Part shown: positions 29,877 to 38,826 of the stretch, piece by piece
Layout: every line of letters starts with the position of its first letter
How positions within the stretch are numbered: position 1 is the first letter of the stretch
From: Ensifer sp. USDA 6670
GTDB taxonomy: Bacteria; Pseudomonadota; Alphaproteobacteria; Rhizobiales; Rhizobiaceae
Direction of reading: 5' to 3'
NCBI GenBank assembly: GCA_000421085.1
Contig: ATWE01000014.1
Coordinates: 1-64,000 of the forward strand
DNA: 64,000 bases
The notes under the pieces: generated by a model
The model's input: only the letters and a program-made list of their open reading frames with translations
Told to the model about the DNA's origin: nothing
Database searches by the model: none
Program-made: the position numbers and the translations under genes

Positions 29877-30947
29877 ATGACAAGACTCAACGCGATGTTC
29901 CTCGCCCTCATCTCAACTGTGTTCGCTGCGCCGCTTTTTGCAGGTGACAATGGACTGGTGCGCACCGACCGCTTCGTGACGCTTGCCGGGGGCGACAAGC
30001 TTTTCGTGCGCGAAGTGCGACCGGCCGAACGGCAGCAAGAAGTGTCCGCCGTTCTGCTGATCCATGGCGCGCGCGTGCCATCGGTCGCCTCGTTCGATCT
30101 CGCGGTCCCGGGCGGCTCGATTGCGGCCGAGCTGGCCGCGGAGGGCCATTCGGTCTACCTCGTCGATCTCCGCGGCTATGGCGCCTCGAGCCGGCCGAAC
30201 GAAATGGATGCGCCGCCGCCCGGTAGTGGCACGCCTCTTATGCGAACCGATGAAGCGGTCTCCGACATCGCCGCCGCCGTCGAGGCGGTTGCGGAATGGA
30301 GCGGCGACGGCAAGGTCAGCATTCTTGGCTGGGCGACGGGAGGACAATGGGCCGCCGCCTTTGCCGCCCGCTATCCGGATCGCGTGGAACGACTCATCCT
30401 CTACAACAGCCTTTACGGCGCCTCCGACCGGCATCCGACGCTCGGGCGAGGCTCGCCGCTCGAGGCTCCCGATCGTCCGGGCAGTTTAAACATGGCTGCG
30501 CTCGGCGCCTATCGGCTCAACACCGCGGAAAGTCTGTTTGCGGCCTGGGACAAGAGCATCCCCGTTCTCGATAAATCCGAGTGGCGTGAACCCGCTGTCG
30601 CCCGCGCCTATGCCGACATGGCGCTGTCCTCCGATCCCACCTTTGCGGAGAGAACGCCGCCGAGCTTCCGCTCTCCGAGCGGCGCGATGGCCGACAGTTT
30701 TGAACTGGCGTTCGGCCGCAAGCAGTGGAATGCGGCGGCATTGACGATGCCGGTGCTCGTCCTCCGCTCACAACGCGACTTCTGGAGCCGTCCGGAGGAT
30801 GCAGCCGCGATTGCGCGGGAGGCGCCGCAAGCAAGCCTCGTCGAGCTTCCACACGCTACCCATTTCGTGCATCTCGACCGCAACGAAGCGGGGCGTTCAG
30901 CTTTCCTGTCCGCGGTCATTCAGTTCCTGAATCAGGCGACGCGATAG
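29877..30947 (+). CDS. Secreted alpha/beta hydrolase-fold protein, nucleophile position Ala
   Basis: A protein of 356 aa. A signal peptide (MTRLNAMFLALISTVFAAPLFA) leads into an alpha/beta hydrolase fold: SAVLLIHGARVPS (oxyanion region), VYLVDLRGYGASSRP, and the nucleophile-elbow region SILGWATGGQWAAAFAARYPDRV. In active hydrolases the elbow is G-x-S-x-G, but here residue 153 is Ala (G-W-A-T-G). A C-terminal histidine region (LPHATHFVHLDRN) is kept. The protein may therefore be a non-catalytic binder or use different chemistry. A neighbouring LysR gene is divergent. The ATG at 29877 was chosen because it begins the signal peptide. Confidence 0.75.
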   Translation: MTRLNAMFLALISTVFAAPLFAGDNGLVRTDRFVTLAGGDKLFVREVRPAERQQEVSAVLLIHGARVPSVASFDLAVPGGSIAAELAAEGHSVYLVDLRGYGASSRPNEMDAPPPGSGTPLMRTDEAVSDIAAAVEAVAEWSGDGKVSILGWATGGQWAAAFAARYPDRVERLILYNSLYGASDRHPTLGRGSPLEAPDRPGSLNMAALGAYRLNTAESLFAAWDKSIPVLDKSEWREPAVARAYADMALSSDPTFAERTPPSFRSPSGAMADSFELAFGRKQWNAAALTMPVLVLRSQRDFWSRPEDAAAIAREAPQASLVELPHATHFVHLDRNEAGRSAFLSAVIQFLNQATR

Positions 30948-30988
30948 AGCGTTTAACTGTTTTATAGAGACAGCTAAGCACTTCCGCA

Positions 30989-31020
30989 CGGCCCCCGCGG
31001 AACTTTTGGCCAGGGGGCCG
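30989..31020 (+). terminator. Stem-loop after the alpha/beta hydrolase gene
   Basis: CGGCCCCC (30989-30996) pairs with GGGGGCCG (31013-31020) across a 16-nt loop about 40 bp past the stop. It is GC-rich without a following T-run, so its strength as a terminator is uncertain. Confidence 0.4.
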
Positions 31021-31170
31021 GTTGGAGCTCTCGCAAGGAGCGCGGTCCACGCGGAGACCACATCTGCCTTTCGGGACTGCGCGTGTGTCCCTTGCTCCTG
31101 GCGCCGCCTCCGGCATGCAATCACAAGGGGTACTTGCGCATTCCCCCGCTGATGACCACCCTGGGCAGCG

Positions 31171-31950
31171 ATGAATAATGATCTCCTGATCATCCTGGGA
31201 ATTGCCGCGGCGGCGGCCGTCGCATCGCCCTTGGGCGGCCTGGTGGCGACCTCGCTCCGGCCGTCGAGCCTCGTGCTCTCGATCGCCGTCGGCTTCGCGG
31301 CCGGCGTCCTCATGGGCACCTTCGCTTTCGAGATGATGCCCGCCTCGATGGAGCTTGCAGGTCTTCCGCTTGCCGTTGCCGGCTTTCTGACGGGCCTGGG
31401 ACTCGTCTATATTCTCGACCTCTACGTCAACCGCTGGAAAATGGCCGGACCGGAAGCGGACCAGAAGGACGAGGTCGATCGCCTGCATCGGCGGCGCAGG
31501 CCGCGCGGAAGCAACGTCGCGGTGCTCGCCGGCGGCACGAGTGCGGAGGAGCTGATCGAAGGCATGACGATCGGTGTCGGTGCGACCTTCGAGCCGAAGG
31601 TGGCGCTGATCGTGGGTCTCGCAATCTGCATCGATAATTTCAGCGAAGGAATGAGCATCGGCGAACTGACCCTCGACGAAGAGCGGAAGAACGCGAAGCG
31701 CCGGACACTCGGATGGACCTCCCTCATCGGCCTCTCCCTTTTCGTGTCCGCCGTGGCAGGGTGGTTTTTGCTGAAGGGCCTGGCGCAGCCGGTCACCGGT
31801 TTTCTTTTCGCGACGGGAGCGGGCGGGATGTTCTACCTGACCATTACCGACCTCGTGCCGGAGGCGGAGTCGCACCAGTTCCAGCAATCCTCGGCGATCG
31901 CCAACGCCTTCGGCTTCCTGCTCGTGATGGTGCTTGCGCAGATGAGCTGA
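31171..31950 (+). CDS. ZIP-like metal transporter family protein
   Basis: An integral membrane protein of 259 aa with about eight predicted segments. A charged, Arg-rich cytoplasmic loop ([13 protein letters not shown], about 103-115) lies between the third and fourth segments, as in ZIP carriers. The two transport helices correspond to AEELIEGMTIGVGA (Glu127, Glu130) and AICIDNFSEGMSIGEL (Asp155, Asn156, Glu159). Classical ZIP proteins have His residues there (HNxxEG and HExxHE); here they are replaced by acidic residues. The metal or direction of transport may differ. The gene stands alone and converges on the epimerase-VKOR fusion gene. Confidence 0.65.
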   Translation: MNNDLLIILGIAAAAAVASPLGGLVATSLRPSSLVLSIAVGFAAGVLMGTFAFEMMPASMELAGLPLAVAGFLTGLGLVYILDLYVNRWKMAGPEADQKDEVDRLHRRRRPRGSNVAVLAGGTSAEELIEGMTIGVGATFEPKVALIVGLAICIDNFSEGMSIGELTLDEERKNAKRRTLGWTSLIGLSLFVSAVAGWFLLKGLAQPVTGFLFATGAGGMFYLTITDLVPEAESHQFQQSSAIANAFGFLLVMVLAQMS

Positions 31951-31980
31951 CGAAATCGTGCATTGAGGAGTGCCGTCCGT

Positions 31981-34524
31981 TCAGACGATCGCCCGGTCCC
32001 AGCCGCCATAATGTTCTTCGCTGCGCGTCCCGCGCGGAAGGCTGAGTGCGATCAAGGCCAGGCCGATCGCGAGATTGGCGAAGGTGGCGACCGTGCTGCC
32101 GCCGGCAAGCAGGAAGGGCGAAGCCGCCACCCAGGCGCCGAGCAGCACATTCAGGAAGCGCACCGGACGGACGACCTCAGCCATGGCGGTGACGGCAACC
32201 AGGATCACGACGCAGCCGAGAATGTGGTCGCTGTGATAAAGCGGCGGGACGCTGCCGAAAACCAAGGGCGTCGTCATCAGGAACGCGCCCAGCAATGTGC
32301 TCGCGACCAGCGTCCAGGGGAAGTTGACGCCGCCGACGATGAATTCCTTCAACAGCTCGAAGGCCGGGCGGTTGAGGTCGGGCGCCGGCGTCTGGTCCTC
32401 CGAAATGGCCGGGCCGCCCATCCAGAACGTCCGCCAGAACGGCTCGCCCGCCTTCCTTACGCGCCAGAGATACTGGATGGTGGCGAGCACCTCGTCGATC
32501 GAATAGGGAATGAGCACGACGGTGACGGCCGCCTGAATGATACAGAGCGTACAAAGTGCGCCGATGAGCGGCGGCTGGATGATGATGAAGGAGACGCTGA
32601 CGGCGCCCAGGGGCACGATCAGCAGGCCGAAGAGGAGCACCATCCAGGGCATGGTGCGCCAGCGGCGGCTGTCTCCGATCGCGCCGGCCAGAATATCCAG
32701 CCCGTAGGCGAAGGCTCCAAGACCGGCATCGGCTATCGGAAAGCCCTTGGAAACCCAGGACGTCACGACCGCCTCGCTGCCGTTGCGGACCGAAGCCTCG
32801 CCCGGCCCGAAGAACGGGTCCCAGAGGCCGTCGACATGGCCCATCTGATAGGCGGCGAGATAGCGCGAGACGAAGAGGCCGACAAAGGCGAGCGCGACGA
32901 TTGGCATGCGCTGGGTGAAGGACGACGGCGAATAGCTCCAGCCGAGCGGCCGGTCGTCGTCGGCCGCGAGCGCCCGCAGCCTTATTCCCGGCGTCGGCGG
33001 GATCATCACCGCGAAGGCCACGATCAGCATGCCGGCAAGCGTATCGATGGCGTAGGCCGCAGCACTCGTCGTCCAGAACACAAGCGGGGCCAGCATGACC
33101 CAGACCCCGAGCGCGGCTGTGATCCATTGCGCATGGGACCAGCGCCGGTACATGCCGACAAGCGCGAATGCCGCCACGAGCAATCCGGACAGGATCTCGC
33201 TCATCCCGAGACGGGCATTGCGTATGGCGGGTTCGGCGATCTCGTGGCCGAGCGCCGGCGGCAGCGGCGCGCCGACGGGGTCGAAAAGGCCGAGCGTCGC
33301 CGGCGAGGAGACGAGCCAAAGGCCGAGAGCGACGTTTGCCAGCGGCGCCCAGAGCGTGCGCAGCCGGTGCTCTTCCACCGCAACCTCGACTTCGGCGTCG
33401 CTGCGCTCCAGCGGTTCCGCCAGCCTTTTCTCCGCCTGCTCGATCTCCGGATTCGAGGCGGCGACCACGGAGGGCTCCAGTTTGTTCTTCGCGTACCAGT
33501 CGGTCGGGTCTTGCTTGAGCCGCCGGATCATTTCCGGCAACGTCGCAGCTAGGCCGTGTCTCGGCTCCCAGCCGAGCTTGCTGCGGGCACGGGAGATGTC
33601 GATCTCGTAATGATCGTCCGAGTTCTCGATCATCCACGGCTTGATCTCCGACTCCTCGTCGAGCACCTCGGTCTGAAGCCACGCCCCCGGCTTGGCAAGG
33701 CTCTTCGGCAGGGCGAGCGTGCGCCAGTCCTCGCCATGGATCAGCCGGCCGATACGCTTCTGCAAGTCGCCATAGGAGAGCGTTTCCTCCTCGCCGATCA
33801 GGAACACGCAATCATCGGGCAATTCGTTGCGGTGGTCGACCGTGCGCGCGAAAGCCTCGACCAGATCGTCCTTGTGCAGATAGGGCTGGCCCGCGTCCAG
33901 ATCGCCGCTGAACAGATAGGCGGTCGGAAGCCGCTCGAAGATGCGGGCGATCTGCTGGGCGATGAAAGCCGCTCGGCAGTCCTCGTCATAGACGCCGGCG
34001 AGGCGAAGAGTCACGGTCCTGATCGCGCCGCGATGTCTGGCGATTACCGCCTCGGTCTCGGCCTTCGACTTGGGGTAGGCCCAGGCCGGGTCCAGCGGAC
34101 CATCCTCGTTGATCCGCGCACCCTTGCCCGGACTGGGCGCCTGCACCAACAGCGTGCTTGCATAGATGAACTGTTCGCTGGGAAGGCCCTGCAGCGCCTC
34201 CAGCAGCCGGCGCGTGCCCTCGACATTGACGGCATCGTATTTGGGATTGTCCTTGCCGGTGGTGTCGTAATAGGCGGCGAGATGAATGACGGAAGCAAGG
34301 CGCCCGCCGCTGCGCTTGCCCGCCGTCTCGATCGCCTCTCTCACGCTTTCGTCGGAGGTGATGTCGAGTTTGATCGTCTCTTCGGTCTCAGACTTGCCCT
34401 TCGGAGGGGACAGGTCGAGTCCGATGACGCGATACCGATCCCTCAGGCGATGCGCGATCGCCTGGCCCAGGAAGCCGCTCGAGCCGGTGATGAGAACGGT
34501 CGGCTGATTTGCATCTTTCGGCAT
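31981..34524 (-). CDS. NAD-dependent epimerase-SPW-VKOR multidomain membrane protein
   Basis: A fusion of 847 aa. Residues 1-335 form an extended short-chain dehydrogenase/epimerase: GSSGFLG at 14-20, and Tyr150 and Lys154 in YPKSK. A charged linker (340-390) leads to two SPW-repeat membrane segments (about 390-510; LVSSPAT, VMLAPLVF). Residues 535-690 resemble vitamin K epoxide reductase, with the redox CTLC at 658-661. A second SPW block closes the chain (735-830; AASPFLLA). VKOR proteins relay electrons to quinones to form disulfides. The loop Cys pair of classical VKOR is not visible here, since CTLC holds the only cysteines in that domain. It starts 55 bp downstream of the Gfo/Idh gene on the same strand and may share its transcript. 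Confidence 0.75.
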   Translation of the reverse strand: MPKDANQPTVLITGSSGFLGQAIAHRLRDRYRVIGLDLSPPKGKSETEETIKLDITSDESVREAIETAGKRSGGRLASVIHLAAYYDTTGKDNPKYDAVNVEGTRRLLEALQGLPSEQFIYASTLLVQAPSPGKGARINEDGPLDPAWAYPKSKAETEAVIARHRGAIRTVTLRLAGVYDEDCRAAFIAQQIARIFERLPTAYLFSGDLDAGQPYLHKDDLVEAFARTVDHRNELPDDCVFLIGEEETLSYGDLQKRIGRLIHGEDWRTLALPKSLAKPGAWLQTEVLDEESEIKPWMIENSDDHYEIDISRARSKLGWEPRHGLAATLPEMIRRLKQDPTDWYAKNKLEPSVVAASNPEIEQAEKRLAEPLERSDAEVEVAVEEHRLRTLWAPLANVALGLWLVSSPATLGLFDPVGAPLPPALGHEIAEPAIRNARLGMSEILSGLLVAAFALVGMYRRWSHAQWITAALGVWVMLAPLVFWTTSAAAYAIDTLAGMLIVAFAVMIPPTPGIRLRALAADDDRPLGWSYSPSSFTQRMPIVALAFVGLFVSRYLAAYQMGHVDGLWDPFFGPGEASVRNGSEAVVTSWVSKGFPIADAGLGAFAYGLDILAGAIGDSRRWRTMPWMVLLFGLLIVPLGAVSVSFIIIQPPLIGALCTLCIIQAAVTVVLIPYSIDEVLATIQYLWRVRKAGEPFWRTFWMGGPAISEDQTPAPDLNRPAFELLKEFIVGGVNFPWTLVASTLLGAFLMTTPLVFGSVPPLYHSDHILGCVVILVAVTAMAEVVRPVRFLNVLLGAWVAASPFLLAGGSTVATFANLAIGLALIALSLPRGTRSEEHYGGWDRAIV

Positions 34525-34579
34525 GCCGAAGCAAACCGCGCTCCGGCAGGAAGGTTCCCGACTGGTTGAGGCGAAAGAA

Positions 34580-35824
34580 CTACGCCCCCACGCGCGCCAC
34601 GACGGGAATATAGTTTTCGAGCTCCGGTGCGGGGAAATGCAGCGTCGCGCCGATCTCGGCGGAGCGGTAGAGGCCCATCAGGATTTCGACGACCGCCATG
34701 CCGTCCTCGAAGGTTTCGAGCGGCTTTATCCCCTTGCGGAAGCATTCGACCATGTGGCGGTTTTCGTCCGTATAGCCGTAGACGCCGGCCTCGTCCTCCA
34801 GCACCGGCATCAGGCCGTGCTCGGCATTCTGCTTTTCGACGAGATCCTCACCCTCGCTGCCCTGCACGGCCCGCGACAGAAAGATCTTCAAACCGGTGCC
34901 GAGCGAGTTGTACTCCAGCGCATATTCAGGCCCGAGAAGCTCGAGCTGGATGCGCAGGCCGGCGCCGACATAGGCCCAGGAGGTCGTCGCCTCGATCATC
35001 AGTTCGTTGCCCTCCTCGTCCTCCAGCGTCACGGTCGCCCGGGCGAAATCCTCCGATGGGCGCCGGCGGTAGTCGACATCCTCACCGAAGCGGCGGCGCA
35101 GCTCATCGGCATAGCCCGCCCGCGTCCATTTGAGGTTCGCCACCGTGCCGTTCACCGACTTGACCTTCAGCGAATTGCGGGGCGCGCCGGGCGCCGTGAG
35201 CAGATGGCGCGCCACCTCGACGCTGTGGCACATCATATCGGAAAGCACTCCACCGCCCTGCTTGTCGCCCTGCCAGAACCAGGGTTCGTGCGGACCGGCA
35301 TGTTCCTCCGCGGCGCGCGCGAGGTAGGGCCTGCCGGTGGTCGAGGCGGCGCGCCGCCAGATGATCTCCTTGCCGCGCAGCACCGGCGTGCAGAAGACCT
35401 GGTTTTCGAGATAGCCATGGTTGAGACCGGCATCCTCAGCCAGGCGCAGCATCTCACGCGCCTCCGCCACGGTGCGCGCAAGCGGCTTCTCGCAGGCGAC
35501 GGCGAAGATCTTGCTGCGTCCCGCCTTGATCTCCCGGTGGAGCGTCCGCATGACGTCGAGCCGCGTATAGTTCGGCGACAGAATCCAGACCGCGTCGACG
35601 TCGCCGGCGGACAGCAGCGATTCGAGACTCTCATGCGCGCGGCACTCGCCGATATCGAGCGCCTCGACTTCGCTCACGAAGCGCGCGCGGTTTTCGGGAT
35701 TGCGGCTGTAAACGCCGGTCACCTCGACATTGCGTACGCCGATGAGCGATTTCAGGTGGAAATGGGCGATGAAGCCGGTGCCGACGAAGCCGACGCGCAA
35801 GGTCCGTTTCGGTAATGTGGTCAT
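34580..35824 (-). CDS. Gfo/Idh/MocA-family NAD(P)-dependent oxidoreductase
   Basis: A protein of 414 aa. The Rossmann domain has VGFVGTGFIAHFH and the family signature EKP at 112-114 (ACEKPLART). The C-terminal sheet domain has GGGVLSDMMCHSVEVARHLL, where the His is the usual catalytic residue. Such enzymes oxidise or reduce sugars and inositols. It is the last gene of the operon that starts with a sugar-binding protein at 41523 and includes its LacI regulator, so its substrate is probably the imported sugar or a derivative. Function beyond the family is unknown. Confidence 0.82.
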   Translation of the reverse strand: MTTLPKRTLRVGFVGTGFIAHFHLKSLIGVRNVEVTGVYSRNPENRARFVSEVEALDIGECRAHESLESLLSAGDVDAVWILSPNYTRLDVMRTLHREIKAGRSKIFAVACEKPLARTVAEAREMLRLAEDAGLNHGYLENQVFCTPVLRGKEIIWRRAASTTGRPYLARAAEEHAGPHEPWFWQGDKQGGGVLSDMMCHSVEVARHLLTAPGAPRNSLKVKSVNGTVANLKWTRAGYADELRRRFGEDVDYRRRPSEDFARATVTLEDEEGNELMIEATTSWAYVGAGLRIQLELLGPEYALEYNSLGTGLKIFLSRAVQGSEGEDLVEKQNAEHGLMPVLEDEAGVYGYTDENRHMVECFRKGIKPLETFEDGMAVVEILMGLYRSAEIGATLHFPAPELENYIPVVARVGA

Positions 35825-35882
35825 TCTTTTCTCCCTCCCCGTTATCCAGCGGCGATTGCCTCCTGCCGCCCCGCATGGGCAT

Positions 35883-36884
35883 TCAGGTACGCGGCGGCGC
35901 CGTGCTGCCTCGCACCCTCAGAACCGTGGGCAGCACGATCGGTTCGGCCGCCTCCGATCCGCCCGACAGAATTCCAAGAAGCACCGCCATGGCGGTGCGG
36001 CCGATCTCGGAGCGCGGCTGGCCGACGGTCGTCAGCGGCGGATAGAAGGCCTTGCTCAGATAAAGATCGTCGAAGCCGACGACCGACACGTCGCCCGGCA
36101 CGGCGCGTCCGATCCGTCTCAGTTCGTGGACGGCGCCATAGGCCATTTCGTCATTGGCGACGAAGAGCGCCGTCGGCGGATCTGAACGCGAAAAGAGGGA
36201 GCGGCAGCATTCCATGCCGCTTTCGATCAGGAAGTCGCCCCGCACCTCGTAGCCGGCTGGAATCGTCAGCCCGGCATCTCGCATCGCCAGGCGAAACCCC
36301 TCCCGCCGATAGACGCTCATCGGCTCGGGAACGGGACCGGAGATATGAGCGATCCTCCGATGGCCGAGGGAAATCAGGTGCTCGACTGCACCGCGGGCCG
36401 CGGCGACATTGTCGATCTGCACATGCGGCAGGCCCGAGCCCTCGATCATTTCCAGCGCCACCACCACGGGTAGATGGTTCCAGCCGCCGGCGGGCGGCGG
36501 TTTGCCGGTCATCAGGATCATGCCGTCGGCATGTCCGTCGCGCAGCATGTTGAAATATTCGGTCTCGCGGGCCGGGTCGTTTTCGGTATTGCCCATCAGC
36601 ACGGCATAGCCGGCTTCGCGCGCCGTCGCCTCGACGCCCTTGAGGATGTCGAGGTAGAAGGGATTGCCGACGTCGCGCACGACCATCAGCACCGTCATGG
36701 ACCTGCGGGTGCGCAGATTTCGGGCGCTGACATTCGGGCGGTAATCGAGCTCGCGCGCCAGGTCGAGCACGCGCTGGCGCGTCTCGGCGGTCACCAGCGT
36801 CGAAGCGGCAAGGGCGCGCGAGACGGTGGCCACCGACACGCCCGCCTTCTCGGCGATGTCCTTGATCTTCGGCCGGTCCCTCAT
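35883..36884 (-). CDS. LacI-family regulator of the sugar ABC operon
   Basis: A repressor-type protein of 333 aa. The helix-turn-helix is KIKDIAEKAGVSVATVSRALA and the hinge YRPNVSARNLRTRRS. The sugar-sensing domain contains VGNPFYLDILKGVE, GHRRIAHISGP, and FVANDEMAYGAVHELRRIGRAVPGDVSVVGFDD. Its start overlaps the stop of the upstream permease gene by four bases (ATGA), so it is made with the transporter it probably controls. A LacI-type palindrome before the first gene of the operon (41564-41577) is the likely operator. Confidence 0.88.
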   Translation of the reverse strand: MRDRPKIKDIAEKAGVSVATVSRALAASTLVTAETRQRVLDLARELDYRPNVSARNLRTRRSMTVLMVVRDVGNPFYLDILKGVEATAREAGYAVLMGNTENDPARETEYFNMLRDGHADGMILMTGKPPPAGGWNHLPVVVALEMIEGSGLPHVQIDNVAAARGAVEHLISLGHRRIAHISGPVPEPMSVYRREGFRLAMRDAGLTIPAGYEVRGDFLIESGMECCRSLFSRSDPPTALFVANDEMAYGAVHELRRIGRAVPGDVSVVGFDDLYLSKAFYPPLTTVGQPRSEIGRTAMAVLLGILSGGSEAAEPIVLPTVLRVRGSTAPPRT

Positions 36885-37837
36885 GCGCGCATCGCCCGGC
36901 CGCGTCCGTAGAACATCATGAGCAGGAGCAGCGTCGCGCCGAACACCATCTGGCGTCCGGACTCCTCGATGTTGATCGTCGTCAGGATGCTCTGCAGAAT
37001 GACCAGCAGGACCGCGCCCGCCATGGTGCCGGTGTAGCCGCCCTTGCCCCCGGCAAGCGATGTGCCGCCGAAGACGACCGCGATGATCGAGGGGAGCATA
37101 TACTGTTCGCCGACATTGGCGAAGGACGTGCCTGAATAGCCGAGCAGGCAGAGTCCGGCGGTCGCTGCGAACATGCCGGAGGTCATGAACAGCGCGATGC
37201 GGACGAGCTTGACCGGCACGCCCGCCATGTAGGCCGCGTGCTCGTTCGAGCCGATCGCATAGATGCGGTGGCCGAAGACGGTGCGGTTGAGCATGAGCGC
37301 CAGCAGGATGCCGATAACGATCCAGAGCCAGATAATGCCGGGGATACCGTAGGCGAGCGGTTGCGTGACGAAGCGCGAGAGCGCCGGCGCGGCCTGGCCG
37401 GAGGGAATTCCCATTCGGATGACGACGAGAAGCCCCTGCAGCACGCCCAGCATTCCGAGCGTCATCACCAGCGGCGGAATTCTGAGAAGCGTGACGCCGA
37501 GCCCGTTCAGGAGACCGAAGAAGGCGCCGGCAGCGAGGCAGGCGGCGACGGCCGGCAAGATGCCGCCATCGGCGCCGTTCATGACATTGCCCGCGATGAT
37601 GGCCGAGAGCGAGACGACGCCGCCGACCGAGAGGTCGATGCCTTCGCGCCCGCCGAGGATGACGACGTTCTGGCCGGCCGCGACGATGCCGAGCAGCGAG
37701 GCGACGATCAGGAGCCGCAGGATCTGACCGCCGGTCGCAAAGCCCGGTGACAACGCCTCGCCGAGATAGAGGAGAAGCACGATGAGCACGAGCGCGACGA
37801 CGATCGGCTGACGGACGAAGGACACCACTCGGCTCAT
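36881..37837 (-). CDS. Ribose/xylose-class ABC sugar permease 2
   Basis: A permease of 318 aa of the RbsC/XylH class (BPD_transp_2 family). It has multiple hydrophobic segments and signature stretches LIVASLLGIVAAGQNVVILGGREGIDLSVGGV and GYSGTSFANVGEQYMLPSIIAVVFGGTSLAGGKG. The start overlaps the end of permease 1 by four bases. Two different permease genes behind one ATPase imply a heterodimeric channel. The sugar is unknown. Confidence 0.87.
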   Translation of the reverse strand: MSRVVSFVRQPIVVALVLIVLLLYLGEALSPGFATGGQILRLLIVASLLGIVAAGQNVVILGGREGIDLSVGGVVSLSAIIAGNVMNGADGGILPAVAACLAAGAFFGLLNGLGVTLLRIPPLVMTLGMLGVLQGLLVVIRMGIPSGQAAPALSRFVTQPLAYGIPGIIWLWIVIGILLALMLNRTVFGHRIYAIGSNEHAAYMAGVPVKLVRIALFMTSGMFAATAGLCLLGYSGTSFANVGEQYMLPSIIAVVFGGTSLAGGKGGYTGTMAGAVLLVILQSILTTINIEESGRQMVFGATLLLLMMFYGRGRAMRA

Positions 37838-38826
37838 GAACGCGCCCTCCTGCCGGCAAGCACGCCCGCCATCAGGACGAGGAGGATCGCAAGGCCCTGC
37901 ACGAAGTTCTGCCACTCGGACGGCGTGCCCATGAAGAAGACGACCGAGTTGATGAGCCCGATCGTCAGCGCCCCGAGCAGCGAGCCGACGACGGTGCCCC
38001 AGCCGCCGGAAAGCGCGCTGCCCCCGAGCACGACCGCCGCGACGCTGTAGAGCGTCATCTTGCCGCCGACCAGCGGATCGCCGCTTGCGGTATCGCCGGT
38101 GATGCAGAAGGCTGCGAGCGCGGAGAAGAGGCCGCACAGCACATAGCCCTTGATCCGTGTCGTTATGACTGGCAGCCCGGTCTGATAGGCCGCCTGCTGG
38201 TCGTCGCCCACGGCAAGCAGTTGCGTGACCAGCCTGGTGCGGCTCATCACCGCGACGAGGATGACGAGGGCCGCCAGGATGTAGAAGACGAAGGGAACGC
38301 CGAAAAGCCGGCCGCCATAGGTGCGCCAGAAGAGCGCCGGCGCCGGCGTGCCGGCAACGGGCAGGACGTAGAGCGCAAAGCCCGTGAAGAAGATGCTGGT
38401 TGCGAAGGTCGCGACGATCGCCTGCAGCCGCAGAGCCGCGACGACGAGGCCGTTCACGAGCCCGCAGGCGAGCCCGAGCAGGAGACCGATGGCGAGTGCC
38501 AGGAACACCGCGCCGGCACCCCCTCCCCAGCGCTCCATCAGAACCACGATCGCGACATTGACCAGCGAGAGGATCGCGCCGGCAGAGAGGTCGATATCGC
38601 CGGCGTAGACGACATAGGTCTGCGCGATCGCGAGCAGGATCAGCGCCATATAGGTGCTGAGCAGCCCGGTCAGAGCCCGGAGTGTCAGGCTGTTCGGCGA
38701 AAAGAAGCCGTTGAGGAGAAGGAGTGCGGCGACGATCACGAGCGCGGGCAGGAAAGGATAGCGCTCCAGCAGTCTGCCGATGCCGCCGGTGCGTCGGTAT
38801 GTCGGGACGGTTGCGGTCTCTGCCAT
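37834..38826 (-). CDS. Ribose/xylose-class ABC sugar permease 1
   Basis: A permease of 330 aa of the same class, with about nine or ten segments. Characteristic stretches are AIAQTYVVYAGDIDLSAGAILSLVNV and KMTLYSVAAVVLGGSALSGGWG. The ATG at 38826 overlaps the ATPase stop by one base (TGATG); a GTG three bases upstream is an alternative. It pairs with permease 2. Confidence 0.87.
   Translation of the reverse strand: MAETATVPTYRRTGGIGRLLERYPFLPALVIVAALLLLNGFFSPNSLTLRALTGLLSTYMALILLAIAQTYVVYAGDIDLSAGAILSLVNVAIVVLMERWGGGAGAVFLALAIGLLLGLACGLVNGLVVAALRLQAIVATFATSIFFTGFALYVLPVAGTPAPALFWRTYGGRLFGVPFVFYILAALVILVAVMSRTRLVTQLLAVGDDQQAAYQTGLPVITTRIKGYVLCGLFSALAAFCITGDTASGDPLVGGKMTLYSVAAVVLGGSALSGGWGTVVGSLLGALTIGLINSVVFFMGTPSEWQNFVQGLAILLVLMAGVLAGRRARS

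Noticed and set aside
32177..33811. 544-codon Arg-rich minus-strand frame
   Set aside because: Another frame of the epimerase-VKOR gene; Arg/Ala-rich shadow sequence without motifs.
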